Positions 43,150 through 51,361 of a stretch of DNA of 64,000 nt are shown one piece after another. The notes under the pieces were generated by a model. That model did no database searches, was not told the DNA's origin, and saw nothing but the letters and a program-made list of their open reading frames with translations. The position numbers and the translations under genes were made by a program. The DNA lies in the NCBI RefSeq assembly GCF_928392795.1, contig NZ_CAKMTJ010000009.1, forward strand, positions 62,001-126,000, given 5' to 3'. The stretch's first letter is position 1. The number at the start of each line of letters is the position of its first letter. The DNA comes from Rothia nasimurium (GTDB taxonomy: Bacteria; Actinomycetota; Actinomycetes; Actinomycetales; Micrococcaceae).

Positions 43150-43950
43150 TTACTGCCACACCCAGGTGAGGGTGCCAGCAAGGCCCGATGTCACGTAGCC
43201 GATGATGAGCGTTCCCAGACAGCACAGCAGGAAGATCGAATCGTCCCTGCTATAGACGGGAACGCGGGCCCAGGTACGGGGCCCGGCACCGAAACCGCGA
43301 GCTTCCATGGTGACAGCCAGGCGGGTGCCGCGCCGGATAGCTTGCACCAGCAGGGCGAAGGTCTGCCCGGCCAGGGTGCGGACGCGGCGGAGCAGGGAGT
43401 CGCTTGCCCCTAGCCCGCGGGCACGCCGTGCCTGCCCCAGGGTGTGCCATTCGCTGAACATGAGCCCTAGCAGGCGCAGGGCGGCCAGGGCGGCCAGGAC
43501 GAAGCGGGCCGGTAGTTTAGCCGTCTGCGCTAGGGAGTCGCCCAGGTGGGTGGGGTCGGTGGTGGTGATGAGCAGGAGGCTGGGCAAGATTAGGGCCAGG
43601 CCACGAACCATCAGGGAGATACCCATGGCAAGGGAGTCGGTGGTAATCCAGATGAACCCCATCTGGAGTACCGTCTCCCCCGTTTTATCGGCGATCAGCG
43701 AGGTGGACCAGCCGGTGAGCAGGGTGCCGATCAGCAGGGGCCAGAAACGGGCCAGCAGGGCGAGCGGCTGCACGCCCCAGGCTTTGAGCAGGGCCAGTTC
43801 AAGGGCAAATACCACCAGGGCGGTGCCCCAGTCTTTGATGAGCAGCAGCCCTATCGATAGCAGGAAGGTAGCCAGCAGTTTGGTGCCCGCGTTGAGCTTT
43901 CCGGCGCGGCTACGGTGGGCAGGGCCTAGCGCGAAAAGGTCAAGAGCCAT
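43150..43950 (-). CDS. ykoC: ECF transporter transmembrane (T) component
   Basis: A 266-residue EcfT/CbiQ-type subunit with ~5 helices and the conserved cytoplasmic ARRARGLGASDS and MEARGFGAGPRT segments, which couple to the ATPase (the A-R-G signatures). It overlaps the 3' end of the ATPase gene (ATG 43950, ATPase stop at 43940), so coupled translation is likely. Last gene of the TPP-regulated thiamine/HMP ECF operon. Confidence 0.93.
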   Translation of the reverse strand: MALDLFALGPAHRSRAGKLNAGTKLLATFLLSIGLLLIKDWGTALVVFALELALLKAWGVQPLALLARFWPLLIGTLLTGWSTSLIADKTGETVLQMGFIWITTDSLAMGISLMVRGLALILPSLLLITTTDPTHLGDSLAQTAKLPARFVLAALAALRLLGLMFSEWHTLGQARRARGLGASDSLLRRVRTLAGQTFALLVQAIRRGTRLAVTMEARGFGAGPRTWARVPVYSRDDSIFLLCCLGTLIIGYVTSGLAGTLTWVWQ

Positions 43951-45541
43951 GGGTGGGTTCCGCTTTCTGCAGGGTCAGGCGCGTACCGCCGAGGGCAGCT
44001 ACATAGTCTGTATCGTGGGTTACCGAAATAACGGCCAGCCCCCGGTCGAGAAGTTCTTTGATAAGGGTGACGAGCTCGGCCCAGGTAGTGGCGTCCTGCC
44101 CAAAGGTAGGTTCATCAAGCACCAGGACCGCCGGTTCGGTGGCCAGGGCTGTGGCTACCGACAGCCGTCGTTTTTCACCGCCCGAGAGGGTAAAGGGGTT
44201 GGCATCTGCCAGGTCGGTAAGACGCAAGCGGGCAAGAAGCTCATCGGTGCGGGCAGCCAGCCGGTCTTCATCAATCTTCTCCTTGCGCACACGGGCCAGG
44301 TGCCGGGGGCCAAACTCTAGTTCTGCGCGCACGGTGGGGGCGAGGAACTGTTGCTCCGGCTCCTGGAATACCAGACCGATACGATCGGCCAGCTCGGCAG
44401 CGGGCCAGCTAGCGGGGTCGGAGCTACGGTGCCGGGCGGGTAGACCCGCGACGAGTGCCTCGTGGGCATAGACCTGCCCAGCAGCCGGGTAGATTAGCCC
44501 GGCAAGGGTCAGCGCCAGGGTCGACTTCCCGGCACCGTTGGGCCCCAAAAGAGCCAGGTGCTCCCCGGAAGAAAGGGTCAGGTTGATTCCACTAGCCAGG
44601 GTGGGCAGATCGAGGGTAGGCACCTGCCCCGCGGCGATAGCGCGGGAGCGCTCCTTACGCTGGCGACGGGTAGGTAGCTGCCGGGTCAGGCCCACCTCGC
44701 GGGCCTCAAGCAGCGGGGAGGGCTCGTCCGTACCCTGCCGGGGGCGGACGTCCGCCCCCACCTTCCTTGCCCGGGGCGGGTGGGGCACATAGCCGGGCGC
44801 CCACACCCCACCGGCAATGAGCTGGTCGCGGGCCTGTTCCAGCACCTGCGCAGGCGGGCCGTCGAAGCTGATACCGCCCTGAGCATCGAGCACCAGCACC
44901 CGGTCGACGTGCTCTGCCCAAATACCAACCCGGTGTTCAATAACCACCAGGGTAGCGCCCGATGCGGCAGCGGCGGCCAGGACGGCGTCGCGCACCTCAA
45001 GCACACCCGCCGGGTCGAGGTTGGCGGTGGGTTCGTCCAGGAGCAGGGCACCGGGGTGCATAGCCAAGATACCGGCTAAGCCCAGCCTCTGCTTCTGCCC
45101 GCCAGAGAGAGCCGAGGTGGAACGGTCAAGGGGCAGGGAGCCCAGACCGACGGCCTCCAGGGCCCAGGTCACCCGGTCCCAGATATCCTCGCGGGGCACC
45201 CCCAGGTTCTCGGGTCCGAAGGCCACGTCATCGCCTACCCGCGCCAGCACCACCGAGCTTTCGGGGTCCTGCTGCATAAGCCCGCAGACCCCGCGGGCCT
45301 CGGTGGGAGTCTGCCCGCTGACGGTCAGCTCACCTAGCTGGGTTTGATCGTCCTCATCGACAAGCAGACCCGCCATGGCGTGCAGCAGAGTCGATTTGCC
45401 CGCGCCAGAAGGGCCCACCAGGAGTACCTTCTGTCCCGGGGCAATCTCAAAGTTCAGCCCCGAAAAGGCAGGGGTAGCCCGCCCGGGGTGATGCCAGCCG
45501 AAATTACGGGCCACAAAGCGGGCCCCATGCTCTACCTGCAC
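43940..45541 (-). CDS. ykoD: ECF transporter ATP-binding protein, two fused ABC domains
   Basis: A 533-residue protein with two nucleotide-binding domains in one chain. The first has GPSGAGKST near residue 38, LSGGQKQRLGLA and ALLLDEPTANLDP; the second has GPNGAGKST, LSGGEKRRLSVA and VLVLDEPTFGQDA. A ~60-residue linker between them is Arg/Pro-rich and carries a perfect 20-bp palindrome (44740-44759). The start GTG 45541 lies 15 bp after the YkoE gene. It powers uptake with YkoE and YkoC. Confidence 0.93.
   Translation of the reverse strand: MQVEHGARFVARNFGWHHPGRATPAFSGLNFEIAPGQKVLLVGPSGAGKSTLLHAMAGLLVDEDDQTQLGELTVSGQTPTEARGVCGLMQQDPESSVVLARVGDDVAFGPENLGVPREDIWDRVTWALEAVGLGSLPLDRSTSALSGGQKQRLGLAGILAMHPGALLLDEPTANLDPAGVLEVRDAVLAAAAASGATLVVIEHRVGIWAEHVDRVLVLDAQGGISFDGPPAQVLEQARDQLIAGGVWAPGYVPHPPRARKVGADVRPRQGTDEPSPLLEAREVGLTRQLPTRRQRKERSRAIAAGQVPTLDLPTLASGINLTLSSGEHLALLGPNGAGKSTLALTLAGLIYPAAGQVYAHEALVAGLPARHRSSDPASWPAAELADRIGLVFQEPEQQFLAPTVRAELEFGPRHLARVRKEKIDEDRLAARTDELLARLRLTDLADANPFTLSGGEKRRLSVATALATEPAVLVLDEPTFGQDATTWAELVTLIKELLDRGLAVISVTHDTDYVAALGGTRLTLQKAEPTHGS
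44740..44759. repeat. Perfect 20-bp palindrome inside ykoD
   Basis: GGGGGCGGACGTCCGCCCCC in the linker codons between the two ABC domains. It is built around GCGGACG/CGTCCGC, the core of the over-represented nonamer. Confidence 0.8.
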
Positions 45542-45556
45542 GCGCCTACCCCTGGT

Positions 45557-46174
45557 CTAGGCCTGAGAGCGGGGTGAGGTGCCAGCCCGGCGGCGGGCAC
45601 GGCCAGCGGCCAAAGAATCGAGCACACCGGTCGTCGCCAGGGCGCGGGTGAGAAGCCACGACACCAGACCAGCCAGCAGGGTGCCGGAGATAACGCCGCA
45701 CACCGCGTAGGTGACAGCCTTGGAGCCCTCAAAGACGCCCGCGTAGTAGATAAAGAGCTCAGAAATACTCATAAAGGCACCGGCAGAAGCACCCGCTAGC
45801 AGGGTGGTGCCCAGGTTCCAGACGCGGTAGGCAAAGAGCAGGAAGACCAGCTCGGTACCCAGACCCTGGATAATACCGGAGATAATAATCGCTACAGAGT
45901 AGCTACTGCCCAGCAGCATAGAAATCACCGCAGCCAGCAGCTCAGTGTAGAGGGCAGCGCCAGGCTTACGGATGATATAGCCGCCAAGGACGCCCGCAAT
46001 CAGCCAGGTGCCGCCCACCAACGAGGCGTACTCGGGGGCCAGGGCCAAGGCGGTTTGGGCCATGTTGTAGCCGCCGTTATTCCAGGCCCAGAAGAGCACA
46101 GCGCAGGCAACAGCCAGCACAGAGGCTACTACGATATCGTTAACGCGCCATGTCAGCGCAGCTTTCTTAGACAT
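45557..46174 (-). CDS. ykoE: ECF transporter substrate-binding (S) component, YkoE family
   Basis: A 205-residue, ~6-helix membrane protein that binds thiamine precursor (HMP) or thiamine. VVASVLAVACAVLFWAWNNG, LAPEYASLVGGTWLIAGVLGGYIIRKPGAALYTELLAAVISMLLGSSYSV and LGTELVFLLFAYR are typical of YkoE. The start at 46174 has AAAGGAAGG. It follows a TPP riboswitch and heads ykoE-ykoD-ykoC. An Arg/Ala-rich cytoplasmic C-terminus (LAAGRARRRAGTSPRSQA) is present. Confidence 0.93.
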   Translation of the reverse strand: MSKKAALTWRVNDIVVASVLAVACAVLFWAWNNGGYNMAQTALALAPEYASLVGGTWLIAGVLGGYIIRKPGAALYTELLAAVISMLLGSSYSVAIIISGIIQGLGTELVFLLFAYRVWNLGTTLLAGASAGAFMSISELFIYYAGVFEGSKAVTYAVCGVISGTLLAGLVSWLLTRALATTGVLDSLAAGRARRRAGTSPRSQA

Positions 46175-46246
46175 AAGCCTTCCTTTGGTGTGGTACAGCA
46201 AAGGGGGCATGCACCGGCAGGCAAAAAACCAGCCGTTCTGTTCGAC

Positions 46247-46324
46247 TCCCTAGCGCCGGTACTAACCGGATCAGGTTCGAGGGTCTGCATGTGCACTCTC
46301 AGCGCCCCGTGTGGGCGCTCCCCT
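46247..46324 (-). promoter_or_regulatory. TPP riboswitch (THI element)
   Basis: On the minus strand GGGGAGCGCC, a P3 stem, GCGCTGAGAGTGCAC, GACCCTCGAACCTGATCCGG and TAGTACCGGCGCTAGGGA appear in the order and with the conserved CTGAGA and ACCTGAT cores of TPP riboswitches. The downstream ATTT-poor region before ykoE contains a TTTTTT run (46222-46227), which suggests transcription termination when TPP is bound. Confidence 0.93.
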
Positions 46325-46512
46325 GTCGTTTCCGCCGTGGGCGGACGTTCCTTCTGAACGCCTTTGTAGTATAGGCAGGTCAGCCCGGCAAAGAAAAGAT
46401 ACAAACTTTTATGACAGAAGCCGCTGCCAGCTGCCCACATTTACACAGTACTGATAGTGTTAGTGCCAGTAGCTCTCTGTAGAGCCTCCATCAGCTACCG
46501 AAAGGGAACCTC

Positions 46513-46776
46513 ATGAACCCCCTCATCAAGATCGCAGGAACCGCCGCTTCACTCGGCGGCGTGGCCCTCTCCAACAAGATTTTGAGCGCCACCTGGACCA
46601 AGATCACCGGCAACGAACCCCCCGCCAACAACCCCGATGACGATGAGCGCTGGCGCGACATCATCCTCTGGTCACTGGTTACCGGCCTGGTCGGCACCAT
46701 CATCAAGGTCAGCATCACCCGCGCCCAGCACAAGATTGAAGCAAAGGCCGGATCAGGCAACCAGGCTGAGGTCTAA
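46513..46776 (+). CDS. DUF4235 small membrane protein
   Basis: An 87-residue protein with a first hydrophobic segment (IKIAGTAASLGGVALSNKILSATW) and a second helix (IILWSLVTGLVGTIIKVSIT), typical of DUF4235 with the conserved WTKITGNEPP and DDERWRD. Function unknown in the family. ATG 46513 has AAAGGGAACC. A strong terminator follows. Confidence 0.9.
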   Translation: MNPLIKIAGTAASLGGVALSNKILSATWTKITGNEPPANNPDDDERWRDIILWSLVTGLVGTIIKVSITRAQHKIEAKAGSGNQAEV

Positions 46777-46799
46777 GCCCGGCCGGTAGTCCCGCCTGC

Positions 46800-46837
46800 A
46801 AGGCTGGCCCCGCTCAGTGGAGAGCGGGGCCAGCCTT
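46800..46837 (+). terminator. Terminator after the DUF4235 gene
   Basis: A perfect 16-bp stem (46800-46815 with 46822-46837), loop AGTGGA, then TACTTTTA. Confidence 0.9.
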
Positions 46838-46890
46838 TACTTTTACCGTCATTTAACCGTTTCACAGGCCACAAGTAGCAACCGGGCCGA

Positions 46891-46896
46891 TAGCAT
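46891..46896 (+). promoter_or_regulatory. Putative -10 (TAGCAT), leaderless start for 46903
   Basis: TAGCAT ends 6 bp before ATG 46903, with no purine-rich ribosome site in between. Confidence 0.45.
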
Positions 46897-46902
46897 ATAG
46901 CC

Positions 46903-48210
46903 ATGACCACACCAGCACCCGGCAGCGCCACTGCTACCGCCCCTGCCTCCCGCTCCACCTTCTTCGCCTGGACCCTGTGGGATGTGGGCAACGCCAGCTT
47001 CAACGCGATCATGACGACCTTCGTCTTCACGGTCTACCTCACCAGCTCCAGCTTTGGCAGCACCGAGCACACCTCGGCCGTCCTCTCCGCCGGTCTCACC
47101 ATCGCAGGTTTCTTCATCGCCCTACTTGCCCCACTCTCGGGCCAGCGGGCCGATGTGACCGGCCGCCGCGGCCTCTGGCTGACCGTCAACAGCCTGCTCC
47201 TGGTGCTTCTGATGGCCCTGTGCTTCTTCGTAGCCCCCTCCCCCGACTACCTTATCTGGGGTGTGGCCCTGCTGGCCCTGGGCAACCTGGTCAATGAGTT
47301 CGCCGTGGTCAACTACAACGCTATCCTGCCCACTATCTCTACCCGAGATACCATCGGCAAAATGAGCGGAACCGGCTGGGCAGCTGGCTACTTTGGCGGC
47401 ATTGTAGCCCTGCTCCTTGTGCTCGTGGGGTTCATCTCCCCCGGCCTGCTAGGTATTACGGAGGACGGCGCCCTCAACATCCGCGCTGTTGCCCTCTTCT
47501 CGGCGGCCTGGGCTCTAGTTTTCTCCCTGCCCCTGATTCTCAAGGTGCGCTCCCTGCCGCAGGCGGTGCGTCCGGACGCCCCCCGTACCGGGATTCTTGC
47601 CTCCTACAAACAGCTTTTCGCCACCGTCGTCAGGCTCTACCGGCAGGCCCCCACGACCCTCTACTTCCTGGTGTCGTCCGCTGTTTTCCGCGACGGCCTC
47701 AACGGTATCTTCACCTTCGGCGGCATCCTCGCAGCAGGTTCCTTCGGCTTTAGTACCAACCAGGTAATTATCTTTGCCATCTTCGGCAATATCGTGGCAG
47801 GAGCAGGGGCCATGCTGGGCGGTTTCTTCGACGACCGTTTTGGCCCCAAACGCGTCATTATCTTCTCGCTGGTAGCCCTCATCGCGGTAGCCGTCCCCCT
47901 GCTGGTATGGCCATCCACCACCATGTTCTGGGTCTGCGGCCTCGCCCTGTGCGCCTTTGTCGGCCCGGCTCAGTCAGCGGCCCGCTCCTACCTGGGGCGC
48001 CTGGTCGAGGAAGGCCAGGAAGGTGAGATTTACGGGCTCTACTCCACCACCGGCCGCGCAGCCAGCTTCCTGGCCCCTGCCCTCTTCGGCATCTTCGTCA
48101 CCCTCATGGGCAGCCAAATCTGGGGCATCGTCGGCATCATCATCGTGCTCCTCGCAGGTCTGCTTCTGATGATCCCCATCAAGGACCCGCAGGTAACCAC
48201 CGTCAGGTAA
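46903..48210 (+). CDS. MFS transporter, UMF1/Atg22-like family
   Basis: A 435-residue, 12-helix transporter. STFFAWTLWDVGNASFNAIMTTFVFTVYL is the N-terminal signature of the UMF1 (Atg22-like) group, and loop 2-3 reads APLSGQRADVTGRRG. Further helices carry MSGTGWAAGYFGGIVALLLVLV. Yeast Atg22 exports amino acids from vacuoles; bacterial members are mostly uncharacterised. The start at 46903 lacks a ribosome site but has TAGCAT 6 bp away. It converges with the HPrK/PqqD gene, 12 bp apart. Confidence 0.87.
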   Translation: MTTPAPGSATATAPASRSTFFAWTLWDVGNASFNAIMTTFVFTVYLTSSSFGSTEHTSAVLSAGLTIAGFFIALLAPLSGQRADVTGRRGLWLTVNSLLLVLLMALCFFVAPSPDYLIWGVALLALGNLVNEFAVVNYNAILPTISTRDTIGKMSGTGWAAGYFGGIVALLLVLVGFISPGLLGITEDGALNIRAVALFSAAWALVFSLPLILKVRSLPQAVRPDAPRTGILASYKQLFATVVRLYRQAPTTLYFLVSSAVFRDGLNGIFTFGGILAAGSFGFSTNQVIIFAIFGNIVAGAGAMLGGFFDDRFGPKRVIIFSLVALIAVAVPLLVWPSTTMFWVCGLALCAFVGPAQSAARSYLGRLVEEGQEGEIYGLYSTTGRAASFLAPALFGIFVTLMGSQIWGIVGIIIVLLAGLLLMIPIKDPQVTTVR

Positions 48211-48222
48211 GCCCTTACCGAC

Positions 48223-49425
48223 CTAGGTTCGGCTATCCGGAATCGGAGCGTCTTCAGGGGCGTCAGAGTGGCGGATGACCTCGATCATCTGCCCAGCGAC
48301 CATGCCTCGCAAGGTTGCATCAAAATCAGGGCGGGCGATATCTCCGTAAAGCTCAACCATAGCCGCGTAAATATCATCTGCACGGTGGGGAGTTTCTAGG
48401 AAGGACCAGATATCCCAACCGATAATAGAGATACGTGAGAGCCTACCTGATGTGGTGAGCAAGAAGCTATCCTCCACCGCCAGGCCCTCGGTGCCAGCTA
48501 CCCGCTGATAAAGATTTTCGCTACTTAGCCCATCAGTGACAGGTTCAGGAGTACACAGGTACTCGAAATCTGGGGTAAGCGGCGGGATATCCAGCTGCCC
48601 CGCAAGTAGGTCTCGGAAGAAAGGGAGCGTCTCAGTAATCTCGCTGTAGGTCAGTTTGATAGCTCCACCCACGCGGTTGATGAGACGGGCCAGCTCCCCC
48701 AACCCTTGCGGCATCTGCTGCACCCCGGACGACTGCAAGATAATCGCAAAAAGGGCATCATCTAGCGGAAGACGTTCCCAACTCACCGGCGCCTTCCCGG
48801 TCTTATCCCGGTCAAGAATCACCAGGTGCGAGAGAGTATAGGTGCTACCGGGCGCAGCGACCTTGAGACCCCGTTGAGCCGGGTCATACTGCACCTTCGG
48901 AGCATGTGCCGTCTCTATCACCGAGAGGGGCTTGGGGTAGGGCATAATGCTCAGATCATCGATGTTGATCACGGCTGTCTCATCGCTGAGATAAGCAAGG
49001 GAAGCACCCAGGACGCTGGCTGCGGTGGTCTTGCCGGTGCCAGAAGCAGCTACCAGCCCCACGGCTTGCCCACTCTCAGCGTCTCCTAGCACAGCTGCAT
49101 GCAGCAGATGTTTACTGCCTGCATGAGCCTTGAGCAGGTGCATCGTCACATGTACCGTCAGACGCTCTGCGGCAAGCGCTTCGTCTGAACTGTCAATGGA
49201 AGTCAGCTCAAGAGCCTGCGGGTAGGCTTCTAGAACCTCAGTGGAAGGACGCTGGCTCAGCACGACCAGACGGACGCCCTCCGCATCGGCATCCGCGACG
49301 GGGTCAATAATCTGCGGTGCAAGGGACCCCCAGGCACGTAAGGAGTCCTCCCAGAGCCGGTCTGAAGCGTCCTCAAAGACCACAAGCACCGGAACATCAG
49401 CGGGATGAAGCAACAGACCGCGCAT
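48223..49425 (-). CDS. HPr-kinase-like P-loop protein fused to a PqqD-like domain
   Basis: A 400-residue protein. The N-terminal ~100 residues are unassigned. The HPr-kinase-type P-loop is ASGTGKTT (127-134), followed by LSDETAVINIDDLS (SDE 147-149) and MPYPKPLSVIE, the fingerprint of HPrK-like kinases. The last ~90 residues (about 313-385: SFLLTTSGRLSRISIIGWDIWSFLETPHRADDIYAAM) look like a PqqD/RiPP-recognition-element-type winged helix. HPrK-like kinases and PqqD-like domains occur together in RiPP-type clusters, but I see no precursor peptide here. It lies 8 bp after dcd on the same strand and opposite the MauE-thioredoxin gene. Confidence 0.75.
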   Translation of the reverse strand: MRGLLLHPADVPVLVVFEDASDRLWEDSLRAWGSLAPQIIDPVADADAEGVRLVVLSQRPSTEVLEAYPQALELTSIDSSDEALAAERLTVHVTMHLLKAHAGSKHLLHAAVLGDAESGQAVGLVAASGTGKTTAASVLGASLAYLSDETAVINIDDLSIMPYPKPLSVIETAHAPKVQYDPAQRGLKVAAPGSTYTLSHLVILDRDKTGKAPVSWERLPLDDALFAIILQSSGVQQMPQGLGELARLINRVGGAIKLTYSEITETLPFFRDLLAGQLDIPPLTPDFEYLCTPEPVTDGLSSENLYQRVAGTEGLAVEDSFLLTTSGRLSRISIIGWDIWSFLETPHRADDIYAAMVELYGDIARPDFDATLRGMVAGQMIEVIRHSDAPEDAPIPDSRT

Positions 49426-49433
49426 ATGACTCC

Positions 49434-50030
49434 TTAGCTGGTCGGGGTATCGGTAGGGATGAGGGTTTTATGGAAGTTCAGGTAGCTACGCGAAGCGGTA
49501 GGACCGCGCTGCCCCTGGTAGCGGTTGCCGTAGGCACCTGAACCATAGGGGTGCTCGGTTGCGCTGGTGAGCTGGAAGAAGCAAAGCTGGCCCACCTTAG
49601 AACCGGGCCATAGCATAATGGGAAGGGTCGCCATATTCGACAGTTCCAGGGTCACATGGCCTGAGAACCCGGGGTCAATAAAACCCGCGGTGGAATGGGT
49701 CAGCAGCCCCAGACGTCCTAGTGAAGACTTACCCTCCAGTCGGGCAGCAATATTATCTGGCAGGGTGACCTTCTCGTAGGTTGCACCCAGCACGAATTCA
49801 CCCGGGTGCAGAATGAAGGGCTCATCGGGTGCAACCTCTACCAGGCGGGTGAGGTCTTCCTGCTCCTGTGAAGGGTCGATGTAGGGGTACTTGTGGTTGT
49901 CGAAGAGCCTGAAAAAGCGGTCAATGCGCACGTCCACCGAGGCGGGCTGAATCATCGACGGGTCGTAGGGCTCTAGGGCAATTCGCCCGGCATCAATTTC
50001 TTTGCGGATATCCTGATCAGAAAATAGCAC
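49434..50030 (-). CDS. dcd: dCTP deaminase (probably bifunctional, dUMP-forming)
   Basis: A 198-residue trimeric dCTP deaminase. [32 protein letters not shown] (in two halves, residues 99-130) contains S102, R106 and E129, which align with E. coli S111, R115 and E138. The [11 protein letters not shown] form is the one in the bifunctional dCTP deaminase/dUTPase of M. tuberculosis, so dUMP is the likely product. The start is GTG 50030, with a TATTTT 6 bp upstream and only TTGAAG as a weak ribosome site. It is followed 8 bp later by the HPrK/PqqD gene, an unusual partner. Confidence 0.93.
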   Translation of the reverse strand: MLFSDQDIRKEIDAGRIALEPYDPSMIQPASVDVRIDRFFRLFDNHKYPYIDPSQEQEDLTRLVEVAPDEPFILHPGEFVLGATYEKVTLPDNIAARLEGKSSLGRLGLLTHSTAGFIDPGFSGHVTLELSNMATLPIMLWPGSKVGQLCFFQLTSATEHPYGSGAYGNRYQGQRGPTASRSYLNFHKTLIPTDTPTS

Positions 50031-50036
50031 ACTTCA

Positions 50037-50042
50037 AAAATA
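50037..50042 (-). promoter_or_regulatory. Putative -10 (TATTTT), leaderless start for dcd
   Basis: On the minus strand TATTTT ends 6 bp before the GTG at 50030, with no convincing -35. Confidence 0.4.
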
Positions 50043-50156
50043 CCGCACTTCAACAGCACCGGGCTGACGCTCTACATACAGCGTGGCGTAGTGCACCCCT
50101 GTCATTGCGGGGAAGAAGCGTACCCTTAAGAGCAAAGCATCTTATACTTCACTCGC

Positions 50157-50240
50157 ATGAAAGCAGACTATGACTCCCCTAGTGCTGTGCACGCTCACCG
50201 TTATTGTGACACTGGCTGTGAGCGGTTACGCCAAGGCTAA
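50157..50240 (+). CDS. Possible 27-residue leader peptide overlapping the MauE gene
   Basis: ATG 50157 lies 8 bp after TATACT (50143-50148) and reads MKADYDSPSAVHAHRY..., with two Cys in CDTGC, ending at TAA 50238-50240. It overlaps the MauE-thioredoxin start (50170) in another frame, so it could be a leaderless upstream peptide or simply chance. No conservation is known. Confidence 0.2.
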   Translation: MKADYDSPSAVHAHRYCDTGCERLRQG

Positions 50241-51273
50241 AGAGCCCACCAGCACGGTGACAGCTATCGTCAACCTCAAGTTGGATCAGTGGCTACCTAT
50301 CAAGCCGTTTGCCCGAATCCTGCCCTGGGCCGAACTAGCTCTGGCAGCCGTCCTTTTCTTTGCCCCCGGTATTCTTCAGGTCCTAGCTGCTATCGCGGCG
50401 CTGGTACTTTTTATCGGCTATTGGGCAGTAATTGCTCGGGCTGTGGTGCAGGGTAATACCGCTAGCTGTAACTGTTTCGGGTCAGCGTCTACGGCCCCGG
50501 TCTCGGCGTATACTCTGGTGCGCAATACAGCTCTCTTAGTAGCAGCCTGTGGCGCTCTCATCGGTGCGTTGAATACTGGTGGGTCAGCCCTCACTATGCT
50601 CCTGGCTCTAGATGCTAATGGTTGGCTCTGGGTGATTGGTGCTGGTATAGCGTCGCTGACCCTCTGGGCTATCTACCGCTCCGAGCTGGTCCCCGTTGCC
50701 GAGGAAGAGACGACCGCCCCTGCCCTCGAGTCCCCCGTAGATGAGGAGGGCGAGTACGTCCGCACCCCTGTGCCTTTTGCTGCCCTTTACTACCCCCATG
50801 AGAATCGTTCCCTCCCTTCGGGTTCGGGAGAACAAACCAGCCTCCGCGAGCTAGCGCTGCAACAGGCTAGAGTTCTTCTCTTTGTTTCCCCCGGTTGCGG
50901 GCACTGCCACGAAGTTATCGACAAAATCGATGAGTGGCAGCAGCAGCTGCCCATGTTGGGTATCCACCCGGTAGTCTCTAACGACTCCGATATCGACCGT
51001 TTCAGTTTCACCGGCGATATCCAGGTCTTTGTTGACCCCGGCTTTAAGACTCAGAGCCTCTTTGGCAAGGGCACTCCTGGCGCTGTTGCCCTGGGGGCAG
51101 ACGGTCTTCTGGCCGGCGGCCCGGTCTTTGGCGGCAAGAAGGTAATGAATTTTGTGGAAGACATCATTGCTGAAATTAATGCCGACTACGACTCTCTCGT
51201 AGAGGCAGACATAGAGAGCACAGATGATGAGTCTGACTCAGAGTACGAGATTATCGCTAACGACCGCCAATAG
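50170..51273 (+). CDS. MauE-type membrane protein fused to a thioredoxin-like domain
   Basis: A 367-residue protein. The N-terminal ~160 residues form four or five helices of the MauE/DoxX class (LVLCTLTVIVTLAVSGYAKAKEP, PWAELALAAVLFFAPG, NTASCNCFGSAS with C100/C102). After a polar linker, the C-terminal thioredoxin-like domain has LLFVSPGCGHCHE (C243-G-H-C246) and GTPGAVALGADGLLAGGPVFGG, with a TlpA/DsbE-like layout, predicted extracytoplasmic or cytoplasmic depending on topology. MauE helps mature quinone-cofactor enzymes and supplies redox equivalents. It is divergent from dcd-HPrK/PqqD by 139 bp, which suggests a link. Confidence 0.78.
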   Translation: MTPLVLCTLTVIVTLAVSGYAKAKEPTSTVTAIVNLKLDQWLPIKPFARILPWAELALAAVLFFAPGILQVLAAIAALVLFIGYWAVIARAVVQGNTASCNCFGSASTAPVSAYTLVRNTALLVAACGALIGALNTGGSALTMLLALDANGWLWVIGAGIASLTLWAIYRSELVPVAEEETTAPALESPVDEEGEYVRTPVPFAALYYPHENRSLPSGSGEQTSLRELALQQARVLLFVSPGCGHCHEVIDKIDEWQQQLPMLGIHPVVSNDSDIDRFSFTGDIQVFVDPGFKTQSLFGKGTPGAVALGADGLLAGGPVFGGKKVMNFVEDIIAEINADYDSLVEADIESTDDESDSEYEIIANDRQ

Positions 51274-51304
51274 CTCTAGGGTGTATTTCGAGCAGGTACG
51301 CTAA

Positions 51305-51340
51305 AGCCCGGGCTTCCCTGAGTAAGGGGAAGCCCGGGCT
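51305..51340. terminator. Bidirectional terminator after the MauE-thioredoxin gene
   Basis: A perfect 14-bp stem (51305-51318 with 51327-51340) followed by CTGTTAT; separates convergent genes. Confidence 0.85.
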
Positions 51341-51361
51341 CTGTTATATCAGTGAGCGCTT

